Shown here piece after piece: positions 33,713-43,319 of a stretch of DNA of 64,000 bases. The notes below the pieces were generated by a model. That model ran no database searches. It was not told the DNA's origin and saw only the letters and a list, made by a program, of their open reading frames with translations. Position 1 is the stretch's first letter, and each line of letters begins with the position of its first letter. The stretch spans positions 141,999-205,998 of the forward strand of contig DOAQ01000012.1 of the NCBI GenBank assembly GCA_003506435.1, written 5' to 3'. The stretch comes from Prolixibacteraceae bacterium. GTDB taxonomy: Bacteria > Bacteroidota > Bacteroidia > Bacteroidales > Prolixibacteraceae. The position numbers were made by a program, and so were the translations under genes.

Positions 33713-35392
33713 ATGAAACGAATAGTAAAAATACTAATTATAGGAACTGCCTTTTTATCGGCAGGGTGTGCCGATTTAGACGAAACTCTTCGAACAGGTA
33801 TAACTGCAGAGACATATTACTCAACAGCGGTAGGATTTGAAGATCTGGCAGAAGCGCAGTACTATCCCATTCAGGTTAAGTATGGAGATTACAACAATAT
33901 ATGGGACCATGGAACTGATATCTGGACATACGGTTCAGGCGCACGGGAATATCTTAATAGTTATGAATCTGGTTTGAATCCGAGTGCCACTTCGAGAAAC
34001 TGGTATGCAATATGGGTTGCTTACTTCAAGGGAATAAATCTGGCGAATTCTGTGATAGGACGTGCCGATGATGTGGTGGATATGTCAGATGAGAGAAAAA
34101 AGACGCTGGTGGCAGAGGCCCGCTTCTTACGGGCTCTTTACTATGATCATTTGGTAGAAACACACGGAGGTGTTCCCCTGAATCTTGAAGAAACAGTTGG
34201 AGTTGTGACAGAAGCATACCCTGCAACTGAAGATGAAATATGGAAAGTAGTTAAAGAAGATTTGGAATTTGCGGCTGCCAACTTGCCTGTAACTCAAAGT
34301 GAAGTGGGCAGGGCAACTTCGGGGGCAGCCAAGCATCTGCTGGCAAGAGTAAACCTTACCACGAAGAATTGGAGTGAAGCTGCGAAATGGGCAAAGGAAG
34401 TTATTGATTCCAAACAGTACAGCCTGATTGCCAGCTATTATCAACTTTGGGACCCTTACCAATCCCACTCGGGGAAGGGATATAACGCTGAAACCATCTT
34501 TGGGCTCCTGATAACTCCAACATCAGGAATTAATGCCAGGGATCAGAAGTCAAGGCGTTTTGCTGCCAGAGTTCGCACCGTACCAGGTCTTCAGGCAACT
34601 TTTTATATCGGGAATGAAGTATCCAGGCATAAGCCGACCCCCTTCCTCGTGCATGAGATATTTAATAATGATCCGGACAGAACGGATGTTCCTAATCAAT
34701 GGAATGACGAGCGCTGGACAACAGGCTTCAAACTTGTGTGGCGCTATAATAATCCGAAAACCCTGCCCAAAGGAGCTACTCTCGGTGACACGGCGGTATT
34801 TCTTCCCACGGAGAAACGATTTGAGCAGATGACCGATGCAGAAGCTGCTGCATATTCAAAACAACACAACTTCCGGATGTATAGAATGAAGGACTGGACT
34901 ACTGAAATTTGGCCGAGCCTGGCATTAAAATTCCGCATGCGGGGTGATGATTCACCAGAGATGTCGCTTGCAGCGCTTGGCGATTATAATCCTGCTTATT
35001 TTTGGAGAACTGAACCTATATTCCGGTTGGGGGAAACATATTTGATCGCGGCCGAAGCTTATATGATGATGGGTGGTGCGGCTAATTTGGATAAGGCGGC
35101 AGAATATTTCAACGCTATCAGAAAAAGAGCGGAAGTACCTGGTACTGTGATGCCCTTAATCACACCGGCTCAACTTAATATCGATGAAATACTGAATGAG
35201 CGCCATCGCGAGCTTACAGGGGAATACCTCACATGGTATGATCTTAAACGAACCGGCAAATTACTGGAACGGGTGAGAAAATATAACAAGGAGGCAGCGC
35301 CCTATATTCAGGAGTATCACATGTTGCGCCCAATTCCCCAGGAACAGATAGACCGTTGTACGAATGAATACCCACAAAATCCAGGCTATTAA
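33713..35392 (+). CDS. SusD/RagB-family nutrient-binding lipoprotein
   Basis: 559 residues. The lipoprotein signal ends in the lipobox LSAGC (Cys about 19). The fold is SusD-like, alpha-helical with TPR-like repeats: ARFLRALYYDHLVETHGGVPL, ATSGAAKHLLARV, the PIFRLGETYLIAAEAYM helix and the C-terminal ILNERHRELTGEYLTWYDLKRTGKL motif. It forms the lid of the upstream SusC barrel at the cell surface. Ligand specificity cannot be read from the sequence. Confidence 0.95.
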   Translation: MKRIVKILIIGTAFLSAGCADLDETLRTGITAETYYSTAVGFEDLAEAQYYPIQVKYGDYNNIWDHGTDIWTYGSGAREYLNSYESGLNPSATSRNWYAIWVAYFKGINLANSVIGRADDVVDMSDERKKTLVAEARFLRALYYDHLVETHGGVPLNLEETVGVVTEAYPATEDEIWKVVKEDLEFAAANLPVTQSEVGRATSGAAKHLLARVNLTTKNWSEAAKWAKEVIDSKQYSLIASYYQLWDPYQSHSGKGYNAETIFGLLITPTSGINARDQKSRRFAARVRTVPGLQATFYIGNEVSRHKPTPFLVHEIFNNDPDRTDVPNQWNDERWTTGFKLVWRYNNPKTLPKGATLGDTAVFLPTEKRFEQMTDAEAAAYSKQHNFRMYRMKDWTTEIWPSLALKFRMRGDDSPEMSLAALGDYNPAYFWRTEPIFRLGETYLIAAEAYMMMGGAANLDKAAEYFNAIRKRAEVPGTVMPLITPAQLNIDEILNERHRELTGEYLTWYDLKRTGKLLERVRKYNKEAAPYIQEYHMLRPIPQEQIDRCTNEYPQNPGY

Positions 35393-35422
35393 TAAAGTAG
35401 ATTAAACCTAATATCGAACCAG

Positions 35423-35531
35423 ACAGGCTGTGTGAAATTGAAATTTAACTTGATGAGTTTTTCATATTTGGGAAAATTTAAAGATACCAACCGAATAAAT
35501 TTCCTTATAAGTTAGTTTTCACACAGCCTGT
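35423..35531. repeat. MITE-like element with 15-bp perfect terminal inverted repeats
   Basis: ACAGGCTGTGTGAAA (35423-35437) is repeated perfectly inverted at 35517-35531. A weaker inner inverted match, AACTT against AAGTT, falls within 12 bp of each arm. Total length is 109 bp with no coding capacity. It lies 31 bp after the susD stop. No clear target-site duplication flanks it. It could act as a long-stem terminator for susCD or be a miniature mobile element. Confidence 0.5.
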
Positions 35532-35674
35532 TTTGTATAGAGCCAGAGAGCATTACATGAACAACTGAAATCAATGTACGAAAACAGTATCTGTGTACAG
35601 ATTCAAAAATATATTGATGTCCATTTTTCTTTTCGGCATCGCTTCACTTCAAATATTATTATCTATTATTTATT

Positions 35675-37021
35675 ATGAAACTTAGTCAATTGATTGATTA
35701 TTTTAAGACTGGCCCTGATCTTGAGGTGATCCGGGATGAACAAACAGTAAAAAGGATTTATGAACGTAAGCGCTGGGCCGTTTTTCTTACATTGATAATA
35801 GGGTTTGGCTTTTTTTATACATGCAGGTTAAGTTTTTCCGTAGCTAAAAAGCCGATGTTGGATGCCGGGATTCTTGACCCGGTGCAAATGGGGATTATCG
35901 GTGCGGTATTGCTGTATGTGTATGCGATAGGCAAATTTGTGAACGGCATACTTGCCGACTATGCCAATATCCGTAAATTTATGTCAATTGCTTTATTTTG
36001 CTCCGCTATATTGAACCTGATTTTCGGTTTTACAAGCCTGTTTGTTCTTTTTGTTATAATATGGGCTTTAAACGGGTGGTTCCAGTCAATCGGTTCAGCT
36101 CCCAGCGTGGTTTCAATATGCCAGTGGTTCAGCAACAAGGAGAGGGGCACCCGTTATGGGATATGGGCAGGTGCGCACAACCTGGGCGAAGGGCTCACAT
36201 TTGTAGGGACATCTTTTCTGATCAGTATGATGGGCTGGCGCTGGGGGTTTATCGGGCCGGGCATCGTGTGCCTGCTGGTTTCGTCAATCATGTTTTTTAA
36301 CCTTGCCGACCGTCCCCAGACGTATGGTTTGCCAAACGTGGCCGATTATAAAAAAGATTACTCGGCAGGCAAACCGTTAAATGAATCGACCGGAAAGTTG
36401 CAGCGGATGGTTTTAAAGCGCCCGATTATCTGGATACTTGGACTGAGCAGTGCGCTGATGTATGTATGCCGGTATGGCATTCACAGTTGGGGCCCATTGT
36501 ATTTACAGGAAGTAAAGGATTACTCCATCGTTGAATCGGGAGTTATAATCGGGGCAAATACGGTTGTTGGCTTATTGGGTGCGGTAACATCAGGGCTGAT
36601 TTCAGATAAATTTTTCCATTCGAGACGGAATATACCTACCTTGTTGTACGGGATATTGCTGACCGGTTCGCTTACAATGCTGATGCTGGTACCCCCGGGA
36701 CACCGTTGGCTCGATAGTATAGCAATAGGAGGTTTCGAATTTGCTATCGGCGGTCTGATTGTCTTTTTGGCCGGGTTGATAGCTGTTGATGTAATGCCCA
36801 AAAAAGCAGCTGGTGCGGTGAAGGGTTTAATAGGGCTTTTTAGCTATTTGGGTGCGGCAACGCAGGACTGGATCAGTGGTTTTTTAATTGATTCGGGAAA
36901 AATTGTGACGGGCAGTGAAACGAACTACAACTTCGACAAGGTATTTTATTTCTGGATCGGCGCTTCTGTTGTATCTTTATTACTGGCATGTTTTGCCTGG
37001 AACATTAAACCACAGGAATGA
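35675..37021 (+). CDS. MFS transporter of the organophosphate:phosphate antiporter (OPA) family
   Basis: 448 residues with 12 predicted membrane helices. OPA (GlpT/UhpT/UhpC-like) landmarks are FGFFYTCRLSFSVAKKPML in helix 1, LADYANIRKFM in the loop after helix 2, NGWFQSIGSAPSVVSICQWFSNKERGTRYGIWAGAHNLGEG, and RYGIHSWGPLYL in the second half. It probably moves a phosphorylated or anionic metabolite across the inner membrane. It is placed between susCD and putative carbohydrate enzymes, so it may carry the breakdown product. Exact substrate unknown. Confidence 0.9.
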   Translation: MKLSQLIDYFKTGPDLEVIRDEQTVKRIYERKRWAVFLTLIIGFGFFYTCRLSFSVAKKPMLDAGILDPVQMGIIGAVLLYVYAIGKFVNGILADYANIRKFMSIALFCSAILNLIFGFTSLFVLFVIIWALNGWFQSIGSAPSVVSICQWFSNKERGTRYGIWAGAHNLGEGLTFVGTSFLISMMGWRWGFIGPGIVCLLVSSIMFFNLADRPQTYGLPNVADYKKDYSAGKPLNESTGKLQRMVLKRPIIWILGLSSALMYVCRYGIHSWGPLYLQEVKDYSIVESGVIIGANTVVGLLGAVTSGLISDKFFHSRRNIPTLLYGILLTGSLTMLMLVPPGHRWLDSIAIGGFEFAIGGLIVFLAGLIAVDVMPKKAAGAVKGLIGLFSYLGAATQDWISGFLIDSGKIVTGSETNYNFDKVFYFWIGASVVSLLLACFAWNIKPQE

Positions 37022-37059
37022 AAATTGTGCTTATCTATTATATTTAAAAACATTAAGGA

Positions 37060-37839
37060 ATGCAAAAAATATTTTTATTTATCTTATTCGTAGGAACCTG
37101 CTTTATTTCACAATCGCAGAACATTGTAAAAGTTTATAATGTCCCGTCTTCCAAACAGGCAGTTGCCGTTGATTCAAAGTATTTCTATGTAATTAACAAC
37201 AGCTCAATCACCAAACATCAGAAAAGTGATGGTCTTTTGGTTGATTCATGGGAGGATAAAGATTCGTTGATACATCACATGAATAGTGGAATTATTATTA
37301 GAAACAAACTGTATTGCATTAACTCGAACTATCCGGACATACCCATGGCGAGTTCTTTGGAAATTTTCAATCCCATTACACTTGAACACGTTTCTAATCA
37401 TAGTTTTGGGATATTAAACGGTTCAGCAACGTGGGTTTACAAGTATAAAAACTTTTGGTATGTAGCATTCGCGCATTATTCAGGGAAAGATGGCATGGAA
37501 GGCCAAAGCAACGTCTGGACAAGACTGGTGAAATTTGACCGCAAATGGAGACAGGTTGAATCCTGGATTTTTCCGAAGGAGCTGTTAAAAAAGTTCGGTA
37601 CCAAAAGTAATTCCGGAGGAGTTATTTTATCCGATGGAAAAGTTTTGATTACAGGTCATGATAATTTTGAAACCTATGTTTTGGAATTTCCCAATAAAGG
37701 GGTGACACTTAAATGGGTTGATACCATTCCGGTTGGATCTTATGGTCAGGGAATAGCCTATGAGAAAGACGGTAAATCAGAGTTTATTTACGGAATAATT
37801 AAAAAGGAGAGCAAAGTAGTTGTCACCAAAATTAAATAA
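37060..37839 (+). CDS. Secreted beta-propeller-like protein of unknown function
   Basis: 259 residues. A signal peptide (MQKIFLFILFVGTCFISQSQ) is followed by repeated short beta motifs (KQAVAVDSKYFYVINNSSITKH, GVILSDGKVLITGHDNFETYVLEF, GIAYEKDGKSEFIYGII), suggestive of a propeller. I do not recognise catalytic residues or a family. It is co-directional with the transporter (38 bp gap) and the DUF4838 gene, suggesting a role in the same degradation locus. Confidence 0.65.
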   Translation: MQKIFLFILFVGTCFISQSQNIVKVYNVPSSKQAVAVDSKYFYVINNSSITKHQKSDGLLVDSWEDKDSLIHHMNSGIIIRNKLYCINSNYPDIPMASSLEIFNPITLEHVSNHSFGILNGSATWVYKYKNFWYVAFAHYSGKDGMEGQSNVWTRLVKFDRKWRQVESWIFPKELLKKFGTKSNSGGVILSDGKVLITGHDNFETYVLEFPNKGVTLKWVDTIPVGSYGQGIAYEKDGKSEFIYGIIKKESKVVVTKIK

Positions 37840-37944
37840 GCCTTTTCCATTTACCGGAAAAATTGGGTCAAGAAATCCAAGGTTAATTGCTTAAAGATTA
37901 ATGAAAAAAGGGATCACCATAAGGATAAAAAAGAATTTTATACA

Positions 37945-40524
37945 ATGAATAAATATAGTACTATAAGGGTAATCCTTATTGTTTTCTTGATACAGGTGTC
38001 AGTTTTATCAATAGCACAAAATTTAACCTTGAAAACAGGTGAATGGATACGCAATTGGTACTTGTTGGGTCCTTTTCCCCTGGAGAAAAGCTCAAATGAA
38101 AATCAGCATTTACCGGGATTTGATAATGATTTTCTACTTCAATGCGGTGGTGAAGCTAATCCTCGGGTAAAAGAGGGGCTGATGGTAAAATTTAATGATG
38201 TACCTGTACATTGGATAAAATATAAAAGCCCGGATGCTATCATAAACCTGGATAGAGTAATTTCGGAAGAGAATTTTGTTTCGGCTTATGCATTTACTGA
38301 AATTGAATCAGACAAAGAAGGAGTTCATCTATTTTCCCTTGGAACCGATGATGGTGTAAAACTGTGGTTTAACGGAGAAAAAGTATGGGACTACCCCAGG
38401 AAGGAACGAGGCATAATTCGGGATGATGAATTAATCCCCGTTCACGTTCGCAAAGGAAAGAATACAATTTTATTAAAAGTTGAAGAGCGTAAAGGTGCAT
38501 GGGGTTTCAATGCCAGAATTTTACCCTCTAATTCGGGTGAATTTGTAAATCTGATATCCCTATTTCATGTGGGTATAAAAAGTGATGGTATTCCTGAGTT
38601 GAGACTCTTGCAGAAGGAGTCTTTCACGGAAAAATTGTTCAAGTCTGTTCAGCTTAAAATAGTAGATGAAAACAATAAAAATACAATTTGGCAGGGAGAT
38701 TGGACAAAGAAGCAGGATATGATTTTGCCTGTTGGAAGTGATGAATACAAAAAGAACAGATTGATAATCACCGCAACAATGGCGGATGGTAATTTGTGGG
38801 AAAAGGAAATTCCATTTAGTTCCGGGATACCCATTCGTTATAAGCTTTTCGAAAATGGAAAGGCAAATTATCATATAACGATTGCTAAAGATGCATCGGA
38901 GAGTGAGCAATGGGCTGCAAAAGAACTTCAACATTGGTTAACCCAAATTTGTGGGGCTACCTTTCCAATAAAAACAGATGATGAAGAAATTATGGCGCAT
39001 GAAATAATCATTGGCTACAACAGGCATTCACTTGCACTGCTTGAGCCTGGAACTAAAAAACCGACAGACACGGATGAAAGTTATCACTATAAAAACATAG
39101 GACCAACTATTCTATTATTAGGAGGAGAAAAACGAGGATCAATGTATTCCGTTTTCTCCTTTCTTGAGAACGAATTGGGATGCCGGTGGTATACTCCTGC
39201 TGTAAGTGTTATTCCGCCAAAAGCAAATTTTACTTTTAGTTATTTAAATCATACCGAATCGCCTTCGGTAAGAGTCAGAAACGATTTTTATTACGAAGCA
39301 TTTGATCCGATATGGGCAGCCCGAAATAAAATAAACGGTGCAATGGGAACTCGCAAGCAGATTGGCGGCGTTGAAGGGTATTGGGGTGTACATACGTTTG
39401 ACCGGTTTTTGCCCCCTTCCGAATTTTTCGGGACACACCCTGAGTATTACAGTTTAATTAATGGAGAACGAACTTGCAATCAGGCACAGCTTTGTCTGAC
39501 AAATCCGGATGTTTTGGATATTGTTGCCGAAAGGTTAAAGAAAGTAATGATCGATGAGCCTGAATGTCTGATCTATTGCGTGTCTCAAAACGATTGCAGA
39601 AATCCTTGTCAGTGTGAAAAATGCCAGGCAATTGTAAAAAAAGAAAAAAGTGAAGCGGGACCTGTTATTTGGTTTGTTAATCAGGTAGCGGAAAGAATTA
39701 AAGATGAATTTCCCGGTAAATATGTAGGAACGCTTGCTTACCAGTATACCCGAAAACCTCCTGCTACAATTAAGCCCCTTGAAAATGTTGTTGTACGTTT
39801 TTGCAGTATTGAGTGCTGTTTTGCACACGACTTTAAAAATTGTCCTGAAAATAAAAAATTTCTGGAAGACCTTGAAGGTTGGGCAGCCATTGCGCCTCAT
39901 GTATATATTTGGGATTATGTAGTCAGTTTTAAAGAATACCTTTTACCTTTTCCCAATTTTAATGTCCTTCAACCAAATATTAGAACTTTTCTTGATAACA
40001 AAGCCATCGGGATAATGGAGCAGGCTGCTTATCAGTGCAGGGGTACCGAATTTGCTGAATTACGCGCATATCTTATTGCAAAATTGTTGTGGAATGCTGA
40101 AACTAATGTGGATTTGGTTATTGATGATTTTATGACCGGTTACTATGGCCGCAGCGGACAGTATGTTCGTTTATATTTTAATCTGCTTCATAGTATGATA
40201 ACACCTGAGACACATATTTATATAGGATCAAAAGGGGTAACGTATAATAATTCCTTGTTAACGGAGGAGTTTGTCAGAGAAGCTGAAAAAATATTTGACA
40301 AAGCAGAGCATGTTGCAGATAATGTTCAAATATTACAACGAGTTGAAATGGCGCGATTGCCTGTAATGTATCTAAAATGTAAAAGAACTCCGGTTCAAGC
40401 CAGGATTGATGGAACGTATGATCGCTTTTGCCAGATTTTGAAACGAGAAGGGATTACACATCTTTCTGAAAAAGGAGAGCCTGATGTTGAACTTTTTCAC
40501 CTAAATGTAAAAAAGGCAGAATGA
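37945..40524 (+). CDS. Secreted DUF4838 family protein (glycoside hydrolase-like)
   Basis: 859 residues. A signal peptide (about 1-25) precedes a PA14/galactose-binding-like region (about 30-195) with VHLFSLGTDDGVKLWFNGEKVW. A GH67/GH20-type N-terminal accessory domain (about 305-430: SEQWAAKELQHWLTQICGATFPI...GGEKRGSMYSVFSFLENELGCRWY) follows. The DUF4838 region (about 440-750) contains CVSQNDCRNPCQCEKCQAIV, a Cys-rich loop. DUF4838 proteins resemble TIM-barrel glycosidases and are common in polysaccharide loci, but their activity is not established. Confidence 0.8.
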   Translation: MNKYSTIRVILIVFLIQVSVLSIAQNLTLKTGEWIRNWYLLGPFPLEKSSNENQHLPGFDNDFLLQCGGEANPRVKEGLMVKFNDVPVHWIKYKSPDAIINLDRVISEENFVSAYAFTEIESDKEGVHLFSLGTDDGVKLWFNGEKVWDYPRKERGIIRDDELIPVHVRKGKNTILLKVEERKGAWGFNARILPSNSGEFVNLISLFHVGIKSDGIPELRLLQKESFTEKLFKSVQLKIVDENNKNTIWQGDWTKKQDMILPVGSDEYKKNRLIITATMADGNLWEKEIPFSSGIPIRYKLFENGKANYHITIAKDASESEQWAAKELQHWLTQICGATFPIKTDDEEIMAHEIIIGYNRHSLALLEPGTKKPTDTDESYHYKNIGPTILLLGGEKRGSMYSVFSFLENELGCRWYTPAVSVIPPKANFTFSYLNHTESPSVRVRNDFYYEAFDPIWAARNKINGAMGTRKQIGGVEGYWGVHTFDRFLPPSEFFGTHPEYYSLINGERTCNQAQLCLTNPDVLDIVAERLKKVMIDEPECLIYCVSQNDCRNPCQCEKCQAIVKKEKSEAGPVIWFVNQVAERIKDEFPGKYVGTLAYQYTRKPPATIKPLENVVVRFCSIECCFAHDFKNCPENKKFLEDLEGWAAIAPHVYIWDYVVSFKEYLLPFPNFNVLQPNIRTFLDNKAIGIMEQAAYQCRGTEFAELRAYLIAKLLWNAETNVDLVIDDFMTGYYGRSGQYVRLYFNLLHSMITPETHIYIGSKGVTYNNSLLTEEFVREAEKIFDKAEHVADNVQILQRVEMARLPVMYLKCKRTPVQARIDGTYDRFCQILKREGITHLSEKGEPDVELFHLNVKKAE

Positions 40525-40567
40525 TGAAATTATTTCTGGAATTCAACTATTATAAAATTTTACGAGG

Positions 40568-42283
40568 ATGAAGAAAAAAATAAAAACACCTGTCATTTTA
40601 GTAGGTGCGATCGCGGTATTTCTTACACTTGCATATTGCTGTGCCCCTACCCCTGATGGTGCAAAAGAAACTACGTTGTGTAATGGAATTATACTTCCGA
40701 AAGAGTGGCCTCCAAGGTATCCTGTTCCCAATAAGCCAACGGATATGCCAGTTCCTTACCTGGAAAATATTCCTGATATTATCCCGGTCAGTTTAGGAAG
40801 ACAGTTGTTTATAGACGACTTTCTGATTGAAGAGACGGATCTTATAAGGACATTTCATTCTCCGCATTATTATAAAGGAAATCCGGTTTTAGGGCCAGAT
40901 AAACCCTGGGAATATACTGCATCGGGATACCCCTACGCAGCCCCGTTTAGTGACGGTGTCTGGTACGATGAGAAGGACCGGAAGTTTAAAATGTGGTACT
41001 CAACAGGCGGCGGCAAATTGAATCAAAAAACCGACCGGTTCAATGTTGTTACAGCCTTTGCAATTTCAGACGATGGAATACATTGGGAAAAGCCGGTTTT
41101 AGATATTGTCTCGGGGACAAATCTGGTTGATATTCGTTTCAGGGATTCCAATACAGTTTGGCTCGATAAAAATGAACCAGACTCAACCAAAAGATACAAG
41201 CTTTTTAACGTTGAAATTGGATGGCCTGATGACCGGTGGAGGTTTGTTCTGAAATATTCTTCCGATGGGATTCATTGGTCTGAAGGCGTTGCCCAATCGG
41301 GTGATATTTATGACCGTTCTACCGTTTTTTACAATCCATTTCGGGATAAATGGGTATTTAGTCTACGGGTGAGATACGATATAGGCAGATGCCGAAATTA
41401 TCTCGAAAATGATGATCCGGAAATCGGGGCAAGTTTAGCCCACCGCACCTGGGGAGCAATTGACAAAAACATCGTTTATTGGTTTGGCCCGTGGGAAAAA
41501 GAACTCACGAACCCGAATCCTGAATATTGTGATATAAAACCTCAAATCTATAATCACGATGCAATTGCTTACGAAAGTCTGATGCTAGGGTTTTTCTCTG
41601 TTTGGCAAGGTCCCGAAAATGAAACATGCGAAAAATTAAGCATACAAAAACGTAATGAAGTTGCCATTGGATTCAGCCGCGATGGTTTTCACTGGCACCG
41701 CCCGGATATGAACAGGTTTTTTCCGGTAGATGAAACGAAAGGAGCCTGGAATTTTGGGAATATCCAATCGGTTTGCGGCGCCCCGATTATTGTTTTTGAT
41801 TCTCTCTATTTTTACATGAGTGGGCGGAAACAAAATACTGTATTCTGGGATAGCTTTTCCAGTACCGGTTTAGCCACCCTCCGCAGGGACGGATTTGCTT
41901 CTTTAGATGCAGGGCAACATGAAGGAACTCTTCTTACCCGAAAATTAAAATTCGATGGGGAATTTCTTTTTGTAAATGCAGATGCTTCGAACGGGCAACT
42001 TTTAGCTGAAGTTCTGAATGAGAAAGGACAAATTATTGATGGCTATTCAAAAGATCAATGTCTTCCTGTAAAAGTCAACGGTACCAAACTTGCTATTGAA
42101 TGGAAGAATATGAAGAAATTGGAGAATTTATCCGGGAAAACAATACAAATCAGGTTTTACCTTAAAAATACAGCTTTTTATTCCTTTTGGATAAGTAAAT
42201 ATAGCACGGGTGAAAGCAGTGGCTATACTGCCGGAGGTGGACCCAATCTTCATCCTTCAGGGAAAGATATCCCTCTACTTTAA
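40568..42283 (+). CDS. Five-bladed propeller protein related to GH32/GH43-type hydrolases
   Basis: 571 residues. A membrane-directing N-terminus ends TLAYCCAP, an imperfect lipobox with Tyr at -1. Clan-J/F-like propeller repeats follow: DGVWYDEKDRKFKMWYSTGGG, FAISDDGIHWEKP, LKYSSDGIHWSEG, STVFYNPFRDKWVFSLR, GFSRDGFHWHRP. The C-terminal beta-sandwich has LLTRKLKFDGEFLFVNADAS. Aspartates at blade starts resemble glycosidase sites, but the signature WMNDPNG of GH32 is absent, so enzymatic activity is only inferred. Part of the transporter-DUF4838-isomerase cluster. Confidence 0.65.
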   Translation: MKKKIKTPVILVGAIAVFLTLAYCCAPTPDGAKETTLCNGIILPKEWPPRYPVPNKPTDMPVPYLENIPDIIPVSLGRQLFIDDFLIEETDLIRTFHSPHYYKGNPVLGPDKPWEYTASGYPYAAPFSDGVWYDEKDRKFKMWYSTGGGKLNQKTDRFNVVTAFAISDDGIHWEKPVLDIVSGTNLVDIRFRDSNTVWLDKNEPDSTKRYKLFNVEIGWPDDRWRFVLKYSSDGIHWSEGVAQSGDIYDRSTVFYNPFRDKWVFSLRVRYDIGRCRNYLENDDPEIGASLAHRTWGAIDKNIVYWFGPWEKELTNPNPEYCDIKPQIYNHDAIAYESLMLGFFSVWQGPENETCEKLSIQKRNEVAIGFSRDGFHWHRPDMNRFFPVDETKGAWNFGNIQSVCGAPIIVFDSLYFYMSGRKQNTVFWDSFSSTGLATLRRDGFASLDAGQHEGTLLTRKLKFDGEFLFVNADASNGQLLAEVLNEKGQIIDGYSKDQCLPVKVNGTKLAIEWKNMKKLENLSGKTIQIRFYLKNTAFYSFWISKYSTGESSGYTAGGGPNLHPSGKDIPLL

Positions 42284-42295
42284 AATTTGGATTAT

Positions 42296-43216
42296 ATGAG
42301 GACAATGGGAAATATCTATAAATATACTTTTATCCTGTCGTTGGTTATCAGTGCTGTTTCTTGTAAAAACAAGCCGGTACCTTCGCCCGACAATTGGGAA
42401 ATTGGTACTTCGATTGGTTTTTTTACCAGCTTCTCACAACAGGAATTTTTTGAATTCAAAAACCAGGGGTTTAACTGCCTGGAGTTAGGTTTAAAATCAT
42501 TTATTACGAGCTCAAACGAAGAAAGGGATTCACTGTTTGAAAATTTGAAAGAAAAACTGGATTATTCAGGCATGAAAATTTGGTCAATACATCTGCCGTT
42601 CGACAGTATTTACGATATCTCGGTCGTTGACAGAGAAGCCAGGGATTTTGCAGTCAACGAGATAATCCGGTATATCACTTTAGGAAAAATGTTTGGGGCA
42701 AAAAAATATGTGATACATGGAAGTACCGACATTAAAAATGAAAGCGACAGGAGTATTCAGATTGAAAATTGTATCGCTTCATTAAAGATACTGAACGAAG
42801 AAGTAAAAAAACAAGGAGCTCAATTAGCGGTCGAATGTTTATCGCGTACCTGCCTGGGAAATACATCAGCAGAACTACTTCATATTGTAAACTCAGTAGG
42901 CAATGGAATTGGGATTTGTTTCGATTCAAACCATCTGTTACATGAGAAACCGGAAGAATTTGTGGAAAAAGTCGGGGCATTGATTTGTACCGTTCATATT
43001 TCCGATTATGATGGCCTAAAATCAAGGCACTGGCTTCCGGGGCGTGGAAATATTAACTGGGCAAACGTAGTTTCAGCATTATTGAAAGCCGGCTATCAGG
43101 GGCCTTTTATGTTTGAAGTGAAAAAAAAGTCGCCTGAAAACACTGGTGGTGCAAAAGAACTTGCAGGGAGCTGGGAATTTATAAAAAGCGAATACGAAAA
43201 ATCAGCTTCAAAATGA
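42296..43216 (+). CDS. Lipoprotein-anchored sugar phosphate isomerase/epimerase-like TIM barrel
   Basis: 306 residues from the ATG at 42296; an upstream in-frame TTG at 42287 is a less likely start. The N-terminus MRTMGNIYKYTFILSLVISAVSC is a lipoprotein signal. The rest is an AP_endonuc_2 (xylose isomerase-like) barrel: CLELGLKSF, IWSIHLPFD, KKYVIHGST, LAVECLSRTCLGNT, IGICFDSNHLLHE, VHISDYDGL...HWLPGRGNINW and PFMFEVKK, with the usual Glu, Asp, His and Glu metal ligands. A periplasmic or outer-membrane isomerase acting on a sugar released in this locus is inferred. Confidence 0.85.
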   Translation: MRTMGNIYKYTFILSLVISAVSCKNKPVPSPDNWEIGTSIGFFTSFSQQEFFEFKNQGFNCLELGLKSFITSSNEERDSLFENLKEKLDYSGMKIWSIHLPFDSIYDISVVDREARDFAVNEIIRYITLGKMFGAKKYVIHGSTDIKNESDRSIQIENCIASLKILNEEVKKQGAQLAVECLSRTCLGNTSAELLHIVNSVGNGIGICFDSNHLLHEKPEEFVEKVGALICTVHISDYDGLKSRHWLPGRGNINWANVVSALLKAGYQGPFMFEVKKKSPENTGGAKELAGSWEFIKSEYEKSASK

Positions 43217-43319
43217 TTTCGATTTCGATGAGAAAGTACATTTTAGTGTTTTTTCTTGCTGATAGTTGGCAGCGTTTTAAGCCAGTCTCATTATATATTG
43301 AATACAGATTTGTCGGTTT

